Positions 10,214 through 21,960 are shown, counted from the stretch's first letter. The stretch is 64,000 nt of DNA from Phytophthora sp. 'mugwort' (GCA_033558025.1 JAUCEF010000012.1:1054001-1118000), one strand, 5' to 3'. Program-made: numbers and translations. The notes: generated by a model from the letters alone, not told the origin.

Positions 10214-10538
10214 TGACGGAAAGAGTTTTGGCGGGCTGCCAGAGTCGCTGTAACATGATATGAGTGATGTGCTTTGGAATATGCGAGCGCCAAGTCGATC
10301 AGTTGCTTAACTCCAGGGAGTGAATTCTGGGTTCCAATAAACGACGGATATTGAGGGCTCAGCAACGCTCTAGTAACGGCGCTCATGCTCGGTTTACCCT
10401 GCTGCCCTTCAAAACATTATCCACTGAGACGTTGACCTTAACTGTCAGTTCAATTGCGTTTTGATAAAACGTCCCACCAGTCTCTGGGAGTCTTGTCAGC
10501 AAGTCGCATTTATTGACTCTCCAAAGTGGTTGAAGGAC

Positions 10539-10571
10539 CGCATGGGTGTTTGGGGGCCAAACACCCATGCG
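10539..10571. repeat. perfect 15-bp-arm palindrome with a 3-base loop
   Basis: CGCATGGGTGTTTGG (10539-10553), GGG, then CCAAACACCCATGCG (10557-10571). It lies about 330 bp downstream of the CREG-like gene, in sequence with no other feature. Confidence 0.85.
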
Positions 10572-10620
10572 CGTCTTGTGTGTCTTTAATCTTAGTGACG
10601 CATGATCCCATGATGCGTTA

Positions 10621-10790
10621 GTTTTCCCAACTCAGAATGGGGGGGGCCAATAAAACGACCAACGGAGGAGAGCGGTTTCGAGCGCACATAGCCAAACAAA
10701 TCCGCGCGGGATGCCTGCGAAGAAAGGTCGGGCGGTATTTGCGGAGGCGGACCCAGCGCCGAAACCTTGCAGCGAGCCGAGCCTTGTACT
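10621..10790 (-). mobile_element. diverged relative of the 341-bp element at 5988
   Basis: The reverse complement of this stretch shares GCCTCCGCAAATACCG and CGCTCTCCTCCG, plus intervening sequence, with 6200-6290 of the 341-bp transposon. It also has a CCCAACTCAG tip like the ends of that element. It carries about 20 extra bases mid-way. Ends and target duplication were not resolved. Confidence 0.6.
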
Positions 10791-11267
10791 GGGGCGGTGA
10801 CAGAATCATGTTCTCGCTGGAGCATAGGACTGAGAGAAAAAAAGCACAGCCCGTGATGACACCGGTCTTCTGGAGGGGAGCAGAACCCCAAAACGTGTTC
10901 GTAGATTGCACATAGTGAAACTAAACTTCTTGTGAGTGTGGTCATCATGTGACTCATAGGGAACATGTTAGTTGTGTGTGTGCAGGCACAGACACCACCG
11001 TGCCTGAGCCACTGAAAGCATCAGCAACACTACCAAGCTTGCTTTCGACAACATGCCAGGCCTCACAGCAAGTCAGTTGCTACCAGAAAAGCTACACACC
11101 GGCGAGTACCTCGAGTACTACACGCCCAGATTGAAATTTGCGCAGCCCTGGTCACTAGACGTGTTGCCATAAGAATAGCTTAAAGTAATTACTGTATTAA
11201 CTTATTGACCTACTATACCCAATTCAATAAAAATAGCACGACTACTGCCAAACGCTAGAAAATTCGT

Positions 11268-12690
11268 GGTTGGCACGACCATCGTCACCACAACCATTCA
11301 TTGGCAATATAACCATTGGCTACTCCGCGTCACTCGTACTGCCTCTCATTTTGCACTTAGCTCTCAAGTGTACCCCCCCCCCTTAAGCCTCCTATCACAA
11401 TACCTTCAATCCCACCGGTCCCTCGCTGCCGCCCTTCTCATCCGCGAAGAGGGCGATTACTACCAATGCCGCATTTACTTCATGCGCCGCAAGCAAACTC
11501 GTGGCACAGGTTACACAAACCTCATTGAACACCTCGTCCGCTGTCACGCCACGACGTACGAGGACGAGTTCCACTGCATTCAGCGCCGTGAAGGAAGCCT
11601 CGGTGCGTTCGTGAAAGGCGACGACTTCTCGCGAAATGTCTACCACTGGCTGGACTGAACTATCATGGAGAATCGGGAGCTGAGCGATCATCGAGTTGCT
11701 GGACGATGTGCTCGATGCCTACGGTGGTGATGCCTCCCAGCTGTTCTTCTACGTCTGCGACCATGCCTCTGTGAACGTTGCTGTTGCGAAGAAGGCGCAA
11801 GTGCCCATGATCGGATGTGCCAGTCATCATTTTATCCTGACTGTGCAAGCCCTCATGCGAGAGCATGCGGATCTGTTTGGCAAGGTCCAGCAGCTAATTG
11901 TGAGGCAGAATACGATCATGAACCGCCACCACATCCATGAGGTAGAAGCTATTATGCCTGGGTTCCGCAACACGATTCGTTGGAGCAGTACCTTCGCCAT
12001 GCTGGACCGCTACTTCGGATCTACGGCAAGATCGATCGTGTGGCCGACCAACTAGCTGACTACACCCCTACTCCGCTGGAGAATGTCCGCGTAAAACTCC
12101 ATGAAAATCTCAAGAGTGTGAGCAAGCAGTTGCAGACGACAATGGTGTCTTTGCTCAGCGTCTGAGTTGTGTCCGACCACGTGGTGAAGCATTATCCTGC
12201 TACATCTACTCAGTTGTCGACAACGGCCACGTTGGTGAAGTTTCCAGACTTCGAGAACGGTGTGGTTAAAGTGCTAGCCGGGATGATCCAGGCACTAAGT
12301 CGCGGGGAGCGTGCAGCCGTGAGCAAGTATCTGCAGTCACCGCACTCCTCTTATATGCTCCAGCAAATGGCTTTGCCAGAAGGCACGAAGAAGCGGTCAT
12401 TAGCGGACGCGAACTGAGCGACGATTCGGCTAGCCCTCCTCATGTTGTTCTGCGGTGGGCCCCGCCAACCTCAAATGCTGTTGAGCGACTCTTTCTCGTG
12501 CAGGAAACGTCTCTCTCGCCTCCGACGCAACCTCAATCCGATGGCCCTGGAAACTGTGATCTTTCTGCAGTACAACCGTGACTTCTGGGATGATAGTGCC
12601 GTTGCTCAAGCTGTTGAGAACGGCAGAAAAATCAGCGTCTGGTTTAGCTGCAAACGGGGTAGTTGGCTATCCCATAGTCCTGCTTAATAA
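11268..12690 (+). pseudogene. hAT-family transposase with BED zinc finger, internally deleted
   Basis: An N-terminal BED-like finger (QCRIYFMRRKQTRGTGYTNL then EHLVRCH, about 11465-11555) keeps the first Cys and both His, but the second Cys position reads Tyr. After WLDWTIMENRELSD (11646-11685) the sequence jumps directly to LLDDVLDAYGG. The stretch with the first catalytic acidic residue is therefore deleted. FFYVCDHASVNVAVAKKAQ and VPMIGCASHHFILTVQAL (11740-11860) correspond to the family block usually containing GDN and GCASH. RWSSTFAMLDRYFG follows, then the C-terminal dimerisation region in pieces (VKVLAGMIQALS; NPMALETVIFLQYNRDFWD, near 12535-12590). Several frameshifts and stops are present. 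Confidence 0.85.
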
Positions 12691-12699
12691 AATAATCAG

Positions 12700-13490
12700 T
12701 TTGCTATCGTGATAATTTGCCATATAAATTCATAATATCGATCGTGCGGGCGTGAGGAGAATAAAAGCGGTACTGGGGGTGTTCGTTGGAAAGGTGATGC
12801 GCGGCGGGAGGGTTCTCGAGGTAACCCCCCCCCTGAGCCGGATGGGCATACTTGCTTTGATCAACTCCGTCGTTTCCATCGTGATGAGATATGCCGCGAC
12901 GAGACGATAGTGATGGATACCTTGGTGCATTGGAAAGCAGTAAGAAAATAAAACCTTTATTAACTGGCGAGGTCTAATCAATATCGTATTGCATTGTGCG
13001 CAGCCCTGCTGGTGGCCTCAGAGGCCATCGAATCGCTAGAGTCATCAGCGTTGGGCATAACGTCGATAAATACCCACTCAAAAAAGTTCGCCATCGAAGA
13101 AGACTTCCCCGTGACCTGGATGGTAAAGCGATCGCAAATTATCCACGGTGAGGTTTACCTCAAAGTAAAAACCAAAAAAATCATGGCGCAAGATACGCTC
13201 ATAGCCCCTGCGTTCTGGGCACGTCGCAGACATTACCGAGCCGAGAAACGTTTTGTAGCCCTTCGGTGCGTGCGTTTGGCCCGGTTTCAAGCCTCCGTGT
13301 ATCTAGATACGACCCGGACAAACGGATGGGCTCTGCTACCCACCCGATTGTTCTAGACACTAACCTGTCAGATAGCGAGGGAAGCGACAACGGTTAGCTG
13401 GTTTCACGAATGGGATGCGATCTGATAGCAATCTAACAAAATACATCACCGTCTATAGCTATTGCTAACAAGAAGAGCACTTTTGGTAAA
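12700..13490. other. intergenic, no recognised gene
   Basis: A 120-codon plus-strand open frame (12994-13356) has no recognisable domain. A short C-tract lies near 12825. Codon pattern and surroundings suggest old repeat sequence. Confidence 0.35.
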
Positions 13491-13497
13491 AGCTTTC

Positions 13498-14106
13498 TCA
13501 TTTACTTTTCTTAAGCCTGCTTATTACACATACAGATTGGATGTCGTTAAACTTACTGTAGTGAAAGCTCGAATGCACAAGGTATTCGGCTCGTGCCACG
13601 CTATCCACCTCATCGAACATGCCTCTCGCGCCGGCGTTGGCAGCGTCGGTCTTGCATTGTTTCGGGCTCGAGCACACGGGCCCGCGACGGTGAAGGTATC
13701 GAGCCTCCGCTAATCCACCAATGCGGGCTAAAGTCGAAAGGCGAAAGTACTCTTCCGCTAGTCTCCACCTCGTCAGGTAAGCCAAATCAGGGCGTGTGAC
13801 CAGCATCAAGTACATTAAACTGCCAATTACTCTGTAGTGCTTCCCGTTCATCACCAGTTTAATGTACCATGCGGATGCCTTCCGCGACTGGTATGCGCAA
13901 GGCATCCCCATGGTTCGGACGTACACATCAGTGCACGGCTGGTACACAAGTAGGTGCTGTTTGCGCAGATCATCGGCCTTCCCTAGCGCATAGGAGTGAA
14001 TTACCTTGTTGTCGGCATCGAAAAGAGACCTTGCAGTCTGATCAGCTGTCGAATTTCTTGATTTGCTTTTTCGGCTTCGTATTTTTTTCGAGCTGACGCC
14101 ACCCAC
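13498..14106 (-). pseudogene. Copia-type retrotransposon polyprotein fragment
   Basis: The minus-strand frame contains YRVIGSLMYLMLVTRPDLAY (near 13765-13825), the conserved tail of the Copia reverse transcriptase/connection region. It is preceded by a stretch (QHLLVYQPCTDVYV) that I cannot assign. Sequence after LAYLTRW no longer matches the family. No LTR is attached on either side, so this is an isolated fragment. Confidence 0.6.
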
Positions 14107-14323
14107 AGTGTTTGAGCCGACTTTGTGTCATAAGTAAGTCGCCCTTACTTGTCCCCAGCCATGGCTTCAGTGTAGCATGACATCCATCTACTTGTTGCCT
14201 GAACTCCAATGTGCACGACGTGGTCCGTCCAGCAACGGACGATTCGCCGCCGCCAAATGTCAAGCCAAACCTCATCAATATATGTAGCTCCAACGGTAGA
14301 CAGCTTATACAACTCTTGGCGTC

Positions 14324-14444
14324 GAAACTCGTACTCCTTCTCTGTAGCGGATCACATCAAACGTAAAAAGGCATCGCAAGATCGCAAAATTGCGGTGCCT
14401 TTTGCGTTTGGTGTGATCAGCTACAGAGAAGGAGTACGAGTTCC
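14324..14444. repeat. long foldback: two ~49-base inverted arms around a 22-base loop
   Basis: The arm at 14324-14373 (starting GAAACTCGTACTCCTTCTCT) is nearly the exact complement of 14396-14444; I count about five differences including a one-base indel. The loop holds CGCAAGATCGCAAAATTGCG, itself weakly self-complementary. If transcribed, it would form a single long hairpin. No protein reads through it. It could be a small foldback transposon or a local inverted duplication. Confidence 0.85.
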
Positions 14445-14449
14445 GATTG

Positions 14450-15600
14450 AATCCTTGTCTTTCGGATTTGAGACTGCGATGCTTCTCTATCTAAAACCTG
14501 CTTGAAGCTGTGCACTCGAGAGTGTGTCTCCACTCCCTTAATCACATACCAAAAGCACACCAGTGTAGGTAGGCTATAAAATATACGTTCTAGCGCATTA
14601 ACAACTTTTCCTCACGATCAGAGAAAAATACTTGCGGTGTGTCGATGGAGTTGTCGAGCATCAACTTCTGAAAACTGAACGTGAGCCCACGCATAGTTCC
14701 CCGTCTTCTCCCTTGCGTAGAAATGCTTGCGTTACATGCAGGGCGTTGTTGCTACTGGATACGTCGACTACGTTGAACAACGGCATGTGGGACCTATTTT
14801 TTATATATGAAGTAGAGAAGGATGATATTGAATACCTCTTTGTAGCTCGATTGCAGGGCCGTATACGAAGAATAGTTCGTAACGCGAGATCTTTCGTTTA
14901 TCGTGAACTCGACCGTATAGTCCCCGCCCTTGAGCTCATTCAGCAAGTACTCTGTATTACTCAGACCATCGAGTTCATCTTTTACCATCCTTTGCCGTTT
15001 GTTAGATAAATATATAGTCTACAAAGAGAACGAGAACATTCGCTTGTTCTCGGCGTAATCGAGCCGCCGTTTGTGCTGCCCGCGTGCCGGGATGAGCATC
15101 CGTCGATATAGTTGACTCATACGTCTGCTGTACGCGAAGCTATGCGGTGGACCGGATGCACCGAGGGATGTTACGAGGGCTGGTGGTTGTGGGCGACAGC
15201 TCGTGCACAACGTTCCAGTACCCAGCGTTCCGAAAGTATTTCGGGCTCTCCGGTTCTCACAAATCTCAGCTCCATGGGGCAGCCAAACTTCCCGATTGCA
15301 TCATTTGGGCGCTTCTGTTTAATGGTGGAGACGTATTTCCGTCAAGCATCGCGCACAACTCGACTCTGGATGGCATGGCATCGATCACGTTTTTTTTTTT
15401 TCTCTTGTACAATGACGTCGGAAACCCGCATCACTCTGCAGGAAAAGCCAACATTGGCTCGTCGTCGTAGTCAACATCCGAGTCAGGTAGCTGGCCACGA
15501 TCATGAGCAGCACCATCTAGAGGTATCCCCGTTACGTCATCCCCGTTAGGTCATCCCCCAGGTCGTTATTCTCTAAGTGCTCCACCAACCTGATCCACGA
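14450..15600. other. unassigned, probably decayed repeat
   Basis: Open frames on both strands (14632-15009 plus; 14794-14988 minus; 15112-15549 plus) overlap one another and show no domain I recognise. A 12-base T tract lies near 15390. I see no promoter or RNA gene. Confidence 0.35.
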
Positions 15601-15612
15601 CCGACGCACTCC

Positions 15613-15829
15613 GCCCCATCCGCACTAGAAGACCCCCGCTACAGGAAGCGACAAACAACGTAAAGATCCCCCCCCGAAGAGGACACAACATCCCCTAACA
15701 AGGCAACTACTCCGGCTACCGTCCCATCCACACCAGAAGACCTCCGCTACAGAAAGCGACAAACAACGTAAGACCCCCCCAAGAGGACACAACATCCCCC
15801 AACAAGGCAACTACTCCGGCTACCGTCTT
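15613..15829. repeat. two-copy tandem repeat, ~110-bp unit
   Basis: The first unit starts near CCCATCCGCACTAGAAGACC (15614) and the second at CCCATCCACACCAGAAGACC (15723). Both share AGCGACAAACAACGTAA, a C-run, AGAGGACACAACATCCCC, and AACAAGGCAACTACTCCGGC. The second unit ends near 15829, directly next to the Gypsy-LTR-like segment. It may be part of that LTR. Confidence 0.8.
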
Positions 15830-15837
15830 TTGGTTTC

Positions 15838-16120
15838 GGATCCACAATGCTGACAGCAAGAAGCACAAGACCAACTAACCCTCTGATTTCGGGCGCAAGA
15901 ATACCCGAGCGGAGCCACCATCCTAAGTCCCAACAAGGACGTCGTAGGCTAACCAAGTGCGCATCTCGTGTCAGCGAGAGAGCTGTAACAACCCACCGAC
16001 GAGTACACAAGGTGACCCACTGAGCAAACTGCACGGTCATCGGAGTATCCCTCTGTTAGTCGGTGCCTGGGCACAGTGCGTGTGAGTCGTGAACCTTGTT
16101 AAATTTTAGCGGATCCGCTA
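15838..16120 (-). mobile_element. Gypsy-LTR-like segment, reverse orientation
   Basis: The reverse complement matches 34228-34505 over its length, sharing ACTCACACGCA, CACCGACTAAC, GGATACTCCGA, TCACCTTGTGTAC and GACACGAGATGCGCACTTGG. The plus-strand copy sits as an insertion inside a Gypsy pol, so this is likely LTR-derived sequence of a related element. No pol sequence adjoins it here. Confidence 0.65.
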
Positions 16121-17150
16121 CGCAACAAGAGATAATCGTTCTTCGTAGCTTTCCCCTTTGGACCAACTACTTAACCATTGCTATTCATCATCACTGAGGT
16201 AGCTGTTTCGAAGTTCAGCCCAACTGGTTGGGTGTATGTTTTGCAAATACGACCACACAAATGATTTCGTTTGGTCGCGGCCTGACCCAGTCATGAGAAT
16301 GGCTTCCGAAGTATTTCGATAACTCGTTCGTATTCCACCGTCATTTCCGACGCCTACAGCGCCATGATTAGGTCGTTCTCGTTGCTTTTCTTCACGCCTA
16401 CCTTCTCGAACTAGTCGACGACATTAAATCGAATGTGCACTGAACAGAACTTAATATGAATCACTAAGACGATGCGCGGAGTGCAACTTGTACCGGTAAC
16501 TATTTGCCTCGGCCTGCAAGCGTAAGCCGGTCGTGGAGACGAATACCACCGGCAAATTAATACGTAATACACCAGACAAAGTTGTCAGTGTTTTCTTTAT
16601 TGATATACACCACAGCTATGCGCACACTTTTATAGTTTCCGTAGTTACCAACAAGCGTGACGCATATGCCGTTGTATTGCTCGTGCTTCGTATGAGTCCC
16701 GTCAAATTCTCATAAAGGAAGAAACATGGCTTGTGGTTTCAAGAGAGGTCCCATCGATAAAAACGATCTGAAAACCCAATATGAACGATCTACGTGACAG
16801 CATACCCGAGGCCTGGATTTTTTCAGCGAGGAGAGTCATTTAAGCTTGTAAAGCCATAAATACAACCACAGGATCACTTACCATTCGTGTTTTAGTGTCA
16901 TAATTAAATAATGCTATACACGGCAGCCGACTTGTTCGAGACACCGACTCCGTCCACGCCCTGCAAACAGCTAACTACACGGGCATTCGACGTTTGATGA
17001 CCCTCAATCACAGATGCGTCACATTCAGGTACTTGCATGAGCTAAGTACCAGTTTGGCTAGCTCGAGCTTCAACCGCCCTGCTTGTGTTTAGGGTCAAAC
17101 TTCGATATATATCATATCCCTTCCGCAACATGATTTAGTTCGACTTGCAC
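16121..17150. other. unassigned degenerate sequence
   Basis: Minus-strand frames contain short plausible peptides, but there is no domain I can name and the frame changes often. It may be the rest of the MULE whose N-terminus lies at 17151-17445. No RNA gene is seen. Confidence 0.3.
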
Positions 17151-17445
17151 TCACTTTTTGGAGCCTCGCATAATCCTGTATTCCGAAAATGAGGCATACC
17201 AGGAACAGTCAATCACTGCACTTCCAATGCTTGTACTCATCGCAGTTCTTGCCACACTCGATGGACTTGTTAGCATTGAGGGCATAGTCTTTAATAGAGT
17301 TGCCTGCATCACCTGCAGTCCGGAAGGTAACATGCGACCGCTCTTCATTATAGCTGTGCACAGCCAGCAAGGCAATTGGCATCCCGTTTATTGGGTAGTG
17401 AGGAAATGGTGCGAATGACTCCCCAAAAAGAACACCCGTGCTCAA
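17151..17445 (-). pseudogene. MULE-type N-terminal (FAR1-like zinc-ribbon) fragment
   Basis: The minus frame begins LFGESFAPFPHYPINGMPIA, then SHVTFRTAGDAGNSIKDYAL. After a frame change it reads CSDCSWYASFSEY. This resembles the N-terminal DNA-binding region found on oomycete Mutator-like transposases. No transposase core follows in frame. It has the same orientation as the MULE core at 18045-19563, but its order along the strand shows it belongs to a different copy. Confidence 0.5.
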
Positions 17446-18044
17446 TTGTTTTTAATCTGAGCACATCTAAAAAAAACATGGAACTACTATTCTATCTAAT
17501 CAACGCGCATGCCTTTCGTTGTGACTCTAAAAGATAAATTTGCTCATATTTGTGACTTCGAGTGATAAACATCCCTATGGGGACGCCATTCAGCGATCAC
17601 CTGTATATTTCTGCCCATCTTACCATCGCGGACCCCCCATTATGCATCCGCCCACAACCATACATGTTTGTTGCGGTGTTTTCGAGGCTAATAAGTTAGA
17701 TGCATATTTTAATTCTTTAAGAGCTTTATTCTATAAGATACTAAGTATTTTATATCGAAAGTCCTACTGGGGATTGCAATGAGGTCATCCTCCTTAGTAA
17801 TGAATACTTCGAGTGAGCGTTTGGTCTTCAAAGTGTAAGTCACGCAAAGCAACCTCTAGTTTATAAACTCTTAGAATGTAGGCTGCTAGCAAGGTCAATA
17901 GACTGTTAATGACGTACAAAGTTGCTTGTGATTCAATGCCGGAGCCTTGGACAACGTAGAGAACATGTGCGACACGAGAGGCTTGGTAGCACGGCGCAGG
18001 GGTCATGTATGATTGCAAGCAACCAGCGCGACGGCACCTATGAT

Positions 18045-19563
18045 TCAGACTTCTCCTCCTCTTCTTAGTAGCTGTAGTTCCAGGTCAACATCGGACAATT
18101 GCGGGTCGTCTTCGGAGTCGTTAGTGCCGTCACAAGTTGCAGCATCGCTCTCAGCTTCACTCTCAGAGTCTTCAATATCATTGAAGCTTGGCAGAGTAGA
18201 GGCTCTCGGAAAACGAATACCAGATCTTTTCGGGGCTTCTGTATCGCCGGTAATAATGCTTTTGCGCAGAATCTTGTATTGCCGCGCAGTTCCCTCAATG
18301 ATTTTGACGAAGCATAGGAGGGAGGGCTGACGTTTTAATCGAGCCTTCACATCGCGGTGAAATCGTTCCAACGGATTATTTGTGCGCTTGACGATTTTCC
18401 GCTGGACAGAGAAAATACCCCACAGCTCAGGCGGCGGATACGTCTCCAGCCAAGTCTTCTGAAAGTACTTGCAGAACCTTGTCCATTTCGCGCGAGAATT
18501 AGATACTCTCTTGGCTTCACACCGCTGTTGGATCTTGTTCTTGACCCAAGTTACGCCCTGCACGCTAATTTGCTCGGGGTCAATCACTGTTATCATATAT
18601 ATATAACACCCAATCCCATAGCTATCCCTGCTTCCGTGTCCGAGCGATATTTTTTCATTTTCCGACGACATGCCTGCTTGAAGTGGAACAAGCAGCCAAT
18701 GATGCGTGTCGTCGGAAAATGATTTCGCACTGCGAAAATCAGCGCAATCTCGAAGTCGCACACCACGTCCTCCGGGTTGGGGTTCATTCCCACGGCAAAT
18801 TCAATACACTGAAATAGTTTCTGGTACAAGTGTCTGGGGTGTGGCCAGTGCGATGAATAGAGATACGAAGAGGTCTTTCAACGGGTCGTACATCATGAGC
18901 GTGACGAACAGGTGGAATCCCTTCGGTGCACTTCGAAAGGTTCCGTCGATAAACAGATGTACGCTGTCGTATCGACGCAGATAACGCAGTTCCGGATGTT
19001 CCCAAAATAACAATCTTTCGAAATATGAAATGCTCTGTTTGCTTTCGCGTCATCATGCCAGGTGTAGTTAAACTGGAAAAAATAACGTTCTCATTCTTCA
19101 CCTTCGCCAACATCGGAGCTTCGAGCATGGAATAAATGGCTTTTCCATTTTGTGCAGACTTGATATTGCCAACACGTGAAGTCACTTGGCGTTTGGATAG
19201 ACCACGGACGATAACGATGGAGTTTTGGTAGAACTTGGTGTAAGCCATCTCCCAAATTTTAGTTGCCTCCTCGGCGGTTTCCTCAACCAACTTGCCGTCA
19301 AAGTCCTTCATCTCGTCCACAATATTGACGCAAACGGAGACATCATTTGCTGAAGCAGATTGTCCAACAGCATTGTCACCTCGACAAGTATGGGGTTCGT
19401 GTTGTCGAAATCGTACGTCATCGATTCGGCGTAAATACATGCGAGCCGGGACAAAGCTTCGGTTTCCGGTAGAAACTACAATTATATCTACAATCTTACT
19501 CCGGTTGCATTTGCGCGGGTGAGCTGATATCCCTGATAGTAGATCTCCGTTTTGCCTTCTCAC
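18045..19563 (-). pseudogene. MULE transposase core and C-terminus, three frames
   Basis: Three minus-strand pieces make up a Mutator-like transposase. The first (about 19563-19010) ends near TEHFIFRKIV. The second (19013-18593) has YDSVHLFIDGTFRSAPKGFH, holding the first catalytic Asp, then EDVVCDFEIAL, the second acidic motif. CLFHFKQACRRKMKK follows, with the conserved C-x-x-H of MULEs. The third (to 18045) reads MITVIDPEQISVQGVTWV and KRTNPLERFHRDVKAR, then an acidic Ser/Asp-rich tail. One frameshift is near 19010; the other lies exactly in a TA dinucleotide run (about 18594-18604). The element is dead but only lightly damaged. No TIR was resolved. Confidence 0.85.
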
Positions 19564-19569
19564 GTAGTA

Positions 19570-20470
19570 AGGTCTGTGCGGTGGTTGTTGTTGGAGATGA
19601 TGGTCTTGTTGTTGCGAGCAGGCGTGCTCCAGGTAACATCGTCGATGCAGCTACAGACATCGGAAAGATAGACGTTTGTCTCGACGATGATGGCTGCCGC
19701 GAAGCCCCCGTCGAGCTTTGTGATATCCGTGGGGAGACGTCGTAGTTATATGTTAGAAGCAATGTATCGGTTGGTGAGGCTGGTAGTGATTATACGTGCT
19801 CAGTCGCGATTGAAGCATTCGACGAAGTATCGTGATAGCGTGAGGGAGACGACGATGTTGTGTTCGAGATGGAGTCAAAACTGGATAAAGCCTATTCAGA
19901 TGAATAGTTCTCCCGCCATCTAGTAGCGCTGGAGCGTGTCAACCGACGAGATTTTGGAGAATACGTCGAGCCTCGTCCTCTCTTCTTCGAGCGTGAGTGT
20001 GTCATGTGTCGAATGGTCGTGTCATGGAGTCTGATGTCGACGCTTGTTCCGAATGAGATCCTCGCTTAAGGTATGCAGTGCTTGGTAACGGACGATGAAG
20101 CGACGAGGCACTAAGAATCGCGATAAGGAGGATGTTTCAAATGGATGTCCGGCGTTTATCACTGCAATGGTTGATGCAGACTTGCGTAATACCATTACGG
20201 GAAGCGCGTCTTGAGGCTAGAATTGGGCGCCGATGATCAACAATTTTTGGCATCCTTGATATACGTGACCAACACATGTACTACCGTGACCAAGTGGTTG
20301 ATTTACGCTATGACTTATTTTGTTTCTAAATGCAATAAAGGCTATATTTCAAAACTGCAGCTACGGGCAAGACGGATTCTACGATGCCGTATTTGCCGAA
20401 GCCTTGCAAGCGATGTATGCAAAATGAAATTGTGTTGAAATCTTGCTGGTGATGTCCACCATGATTTTTG
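19570..20470. other. no recognised gene
   Basis: Sequence 5' to the MULE coding region, with GTTGTTG-type simple runs near 19580-19620. No TIR or coding signal could be confirmed. Confidence 0.35.
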
Positions 20471-20830
20471 CTCGGCTCGGCGGGTGCTTGAAATTCCGAG
20501 AATACACCTTGGACAAAACAAATACGGTGAAGGAAATCTAGTAGTCGTCGTAACTCACTCACATTAAACGTGAGGTGTATCGAATTTGGCCCATTTAGAC
20601 TAACAGACAGTATTCTTGTTGGCATTCCGCGTCGTCATCTGTCCGGACCGACTGCATGGCATCGATACGTCGTGCTTGACGGAATGCCGATTGTCAGGAA
20701 GTACGATCGAGGTCCTGAAGGGGAGGCGAGCGTTCGTGATAACCCAGTGCGTTCGCGCTATCGCGCCAACCTCGATGCCAGGACGCGCGCTGAGGTGGCT
20801 AACAAACTCCCGTGTGTCCTGTTCAACTAA
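20470..20830 (-). repeat. unclassified repeat family, copy A
   Basis: This shares TTGAAATTCCGAGAATAC and several later blocks with 22085-22390, in the same orientation. On the minus strand both would encode VSLNG followed by LTF(N/D)V..LR.LL and GVFSEFQ. The family is not one I can name. Copies A and B flank the IS630-type transposase fragment. Confidence 0.6.
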
Positions 20831-21059
20831 AAATATGTTTTTGAATCTCTTGAAATACCCAGTTATTTATATTGTGCTCTCCATGCATTTTGTCCTCTGG
20901 AATTGAAGCACAAATCGGCTCTTCACATGGATTTGCGATGTGTAAATTGGACCTCTCTGGGACCATTAATCTGAGAGTAAATACCAATTACCTAGCCTAA
21001 TTAGGGGTTCACATGCGAGTGTTGTGTCCATCCGTTCATATACACCTCTCTCGATTCTG

Positions 21060-21958
21060 CGGTCGTTCAAACAGGTCTCCTACACTGCATGTACGGCGCT
21101 GACTTCCGATGGCGTGCTGTGGTCCTCCACTACGCCTATTCCGTGCCATGTGAGCCGGTGGCACGCATTGTGGGCGTCGCAGGGCGTTCTCTGCGGCGCT
21201 GATACACCTTTTTCAAGTCTACAGGCCATGTTATCGCGGGTGGACGCGTGAAGAAGCACATGTGCTCCCCTGAGCTCCTGCAGTTCATCAGTGGTTATGT
21301 GAAGGAGCACACCACGTTCTACGTGGAGGCATTGCAGGCGGAGCCCAGGAGCCGGATTACCCAGCTGCGCAGCGGGCAATCAGCATCGGCGCTGTTGTGT
21401 GTACTCAGCTTTGAGCTCAAGTGGTCGAGGAAGGTGCTGGAACATCGCGCGCGTGAATCTGCCCCCCCCCACTACCGCGAGATAGAAGCGTCCCGGGCCA
21501 AGATTCGCTGCTGGTATCGCTAGACAGAGCAGCTGCTGTTCCTGGATGAGACCTCCAAGAACGGGTTCGATACCATGCGTCGCTACGCATGGTCGGAGCG
21601 AGGAACGCGTTAGTCATCCGAGAGCCTATTGCAAGAGGCAACCGAGTCTCTATCCTGACCGCGTGCGACGTTCGTGGGTTTGTGGTGTGGACAACAACAC
21701 GTGACACGTTTTCGCGGGTCAGGTTTCACCGATCGTTCATCAGGCACGTTGCCCCTCATATGAACCCGTGGCCGCTCCCTCGGTCGATTGTTGTTCTCGA
21801 TATTGCTCTATTAATATGTAAAGAGATGTGGAGGACGCGGTGCATGAGTGTGGTGCCGTGCTGCTGTTCCTCCCACCGTACTGGCCCAAGTGCAACCCAA
21901 TTGGTTGGCTTGCTGAAGAAATGATTGGTGAGCCATACACTTCCGAGCGCAGCGAGGT

Positions 21959-21960
<2 letters not shown>
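21060..21960 (+). pseudogene. IS630/Tc1-mariner-like DDE transposase fragment
   Basis: Pieces in changing frames include LLQFISGYVKEHTTFYVEAL (21275-21335, helix-turn-helix side) and QLLFLDETSKNGF (21530-21570), which carries the catalytic Asp-Glu of DDE_3 enzymes. Next are VIREPIARGNRVSILTACDV (21610-21670) and PWPLPRSIVVLDIALL (21765-21815), matching the usual VLDNA motif with Asn changed to Ile. LLFLPPYWPKCNPI (21860-21905) matches the LPPYxPxxNPIE tail. Stops and frameshifts occur in between. The 3' end runs into the A/TA simple repeat at 21959. Confidence 0.8.

Noticed and set aside
12994..13356. 120-codon plus-strand frame as a possible small gene
   Set aside because: No domain, no start context and an overlapping open frame on the other strand. 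Sits between hAT and Copia relics.
15613..15829. Possible CRISPR-like or minisatellite array
   Set aside because: Only two adjacent units without spacers of constant length. CRISPR is not expected in this eukaryotic context.
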